A stretch of DNA of 64,000 nt from Synergistaceae bacterium (GTDB taxonomy: Bacteria > Synergistota > Synergistia > Synergistales > Synergistaceae), in NCBI GenBank assembly GCA_031289775.1, contig JAITOY010000038.1:31902-95901 (forward strand), in the 5' to 3' direction. Below the pieces are notes generated by a model. The model was not told the DNA's origin. It made no database searches and saw only the letters and a list, made by a program, of their open reading frames with translations. Below are positions 63,358 to 64,000 of this stretch, one piece after another. Within the stretch, counting starts at the first letter, position 1, and each line of letters opens with the position of its first letter. The position numbers and the translations under genes are program-made.

Positions 63358-63386
63358 ATCATATAGGGTAAGAGGTAAATTGTCAA
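63358..63386 (-). promoter_or_regulatory. near-consensus sigma-70 promoter of the nitrogenase-like operon
   Basis: On the minus strand TTGACA (63381-63386), 17-nt spacer, TATGAT (63358-63363). It gives a leader of about 295 nt holding the Cys-rich ORF and the inverted repeat. The -35 overlaps the first codons of the truncated nucleotidyltransferase-like frame on the other strand. Confidence 0.72.
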
Positions 63387-63682
63387 GCGATTACTCGTTC
63401 GAGTACTATTTATATGGATCCTCCGTAAGCGGAGGTTTGCGCAAAGACAGCGATGTTGATATTTTGGCCGCCACTAACCGCAGATTGACAGACAACAATC
63501 GGACTGAACTTGCAGACCGCTTACTGACAATCTCCGGCAGAGTGGGCAATTCGCAAGGCATACGCCCGCTCGAAGTGACCATTGTGTGTATTAATGACAT
63601 TACGCCGTGGCAATATCCGCCGCGCAGGGAGTTCATATACGGCGATTGGTCGTCTCTGTTCACTTCGGATAATTCCGCGTAA
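63380..63682 (+). pseudogene. fragment of an AadA-like aminoglycoside nucleotidyltransferase
   Basis: The 100-codon frame matches the AadA/ANT(3'') pattern from the nucleotidyltransferase motif YGSSVSGGLRKDSDVDIL onward to VTIVCINDITPWQYPPRREFIYGDW. Full enzymes are about 260 residues. About 30 N-terminal residues and the whole C-terminal domain are missing, and after GDW (about 63648) the frame runs into unrelated sequence and stops. A TTG with AAGAGGT upstream could start it, but the product would lack most of the enzyme. AT content is higher than in the neighbouring genes. Confidence 0.72.
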
Positions 63683-63855
63683 GCAGGAAAGGCGCCGGTG
63701 TAATATAAAACATATACGCCCGCGCCGATAAAAGTGTCAGGCGGCACTGGCTGAACGCTTACTTCCAAAAGCGCGTCAGCGACGCTCTCGCCTAAATTTT
63801 GTTTGTCTAGCGGGTTAAACGGCTTTATAAGCGGAGTATTCTCGTTTGAGGCCAT
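63664..63855 (-). pseudogene. 5' fragment of an Eco29kI-type restriction endonuclease
   Basis: From an ATG at 63855 about 64 codons resemble the start of Eco29kI-family GIY-YIG nucleases (FNPLDKQNLGESVADALL, FIGAGVYVLYYTGAFPAYAEL, with the GIY-YIG-like GVYVLYYTG). Full proteins are over 200 residues. Beyond codon 64 the frame enters the antisense of the AadA-like fragment, so the gene is cut at about 63650-63664. Its 5' end overlaps the methyltransferase gene by about 40 nt, the usual arrangement in this system. Confidence 0.65.
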
Positions 63856-64000
63856 ATTCGTCCAACCCTTCCAGCGTACTAGCTACTGATTTCCCAATTA
63901 TATTGGCCAATCTGACAGGGACAGCGTTGCCTATTTGACGCATGCTTTCTGTCCAAGAACCACAAAAGAAATATTTGTCTGGAAAGGTCTGCACCCTGGC
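63815..64000 (-). CDS. DNA cytosine-5 methyltransferase, C-terminal end (cut by window edge)
   Basis: The 61 visible codons include WTESMRQIGNAVPVRLANIIG, the conserved motif X region (RQIGNAVP) of m5C methyltransferases, preceded by FPDKYFF. The gene enters from the right edge and ends at 63815. With the overlapping endonuclease remnant it would be the modification half of an Eco29kI-like system, which may persist as an orphan methylase. Whether the rest is intact lies outside the window. Confidence 0.8.
   Translation of the reverse strand, partial: ARVQTFPDKYFFCGSWTESMRQIGNAVPVRLANIIGKSVASTLEGLDEYGLKREYSAYKAV

Overview
The window looks like chromosome of a strict or facultative anaerobe with fairly high GC. 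It carries a complete anaerobic (early-cobalt) corrin pathway, corrinoid methyl-transfer proteins, an oxygen-sensitive nitrogenase-like enzyme and no respiratory oxidase. Frequent ATA, AGG and AGA codons in GC-rich genes and the fused cobalamin genes would suit a Synergistota-like or clostridial-type anaerobe. That placement is inference; no rRNA or marker gene is present.

Layout. 1-3697 (minus): a zinc-ribbon protein cut by the left edge, cobO, a chemoreceptor and an unknown secreted protein. 3971-15581: a surface-glycan or protein-glycosylation locus with an aminotransferase, a lipid-linked sugar transferase, an acyl carrier protein plus FkbH enzyme, glycosyltransferases, galE, a fucosyltransferase and methyltransferase-like proteins. 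15763-17823 (plus): three corrinoid C1-transfer genes. 17824-31336 (plus): a cobalamin riboswitch and terminator, then cbiC, cbiK, a btuF-like gene, cbiD, cbiE, cbiT, cbiF, a cbiG-cbiH-cbiJ fusion, cbiL, a membrane Gate protein, a precorrin-2 dehydrogenase-HemC fusion and a CobA-HemD fusion. 31533-38835 (plus): Fic, a TIGR02757 protein, polyphosphate kinase with a CHAD protein, a degenerate fucosyltransferase paralogue and manC. 38892-49946: thiM, then a sugar-acid catabolic operon (ABC importer, DUF1537 kinase, PdxA2, LarA-like isomerase) facing a divergent PrpR-type regulator. 49985-55372 (minus): glutamine-synthetase-like protein, metY with its own promoter and leader ORF, and a DUF4418/FtsX/LolD-type module.

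55441-63386 (minus) is the most interesting part. A single near-consensus promoter, a 39-codon cysteine-rich leader ORF and a large hairpin precede a nitrogenase-like D-K-H gene set, followed by a sulfonate/taurine-type ABC importer and a terminator. With metY downstream, this suggests a sulfur-scavenging reductase related to methylthio-alkane reductase, possibly controlled by cysteine-responsive attenuation. The right edge (63380-64000) has lower GC and holds truncated remnants of an aminoglycoside nucleotidyltransferase-like gene and an Eco29kI-type restriction-modification system.

Links between regions: the cobalamin operon can supply corrinoid to the methyl-transfer proteins beside it, and CobO would adenosylate it. 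ManC, GalE, the fucosyltransferases and the glycan genes share nucleotide-sugar metabolism. All function calls come from reading sequence motifs; no database search was possible.
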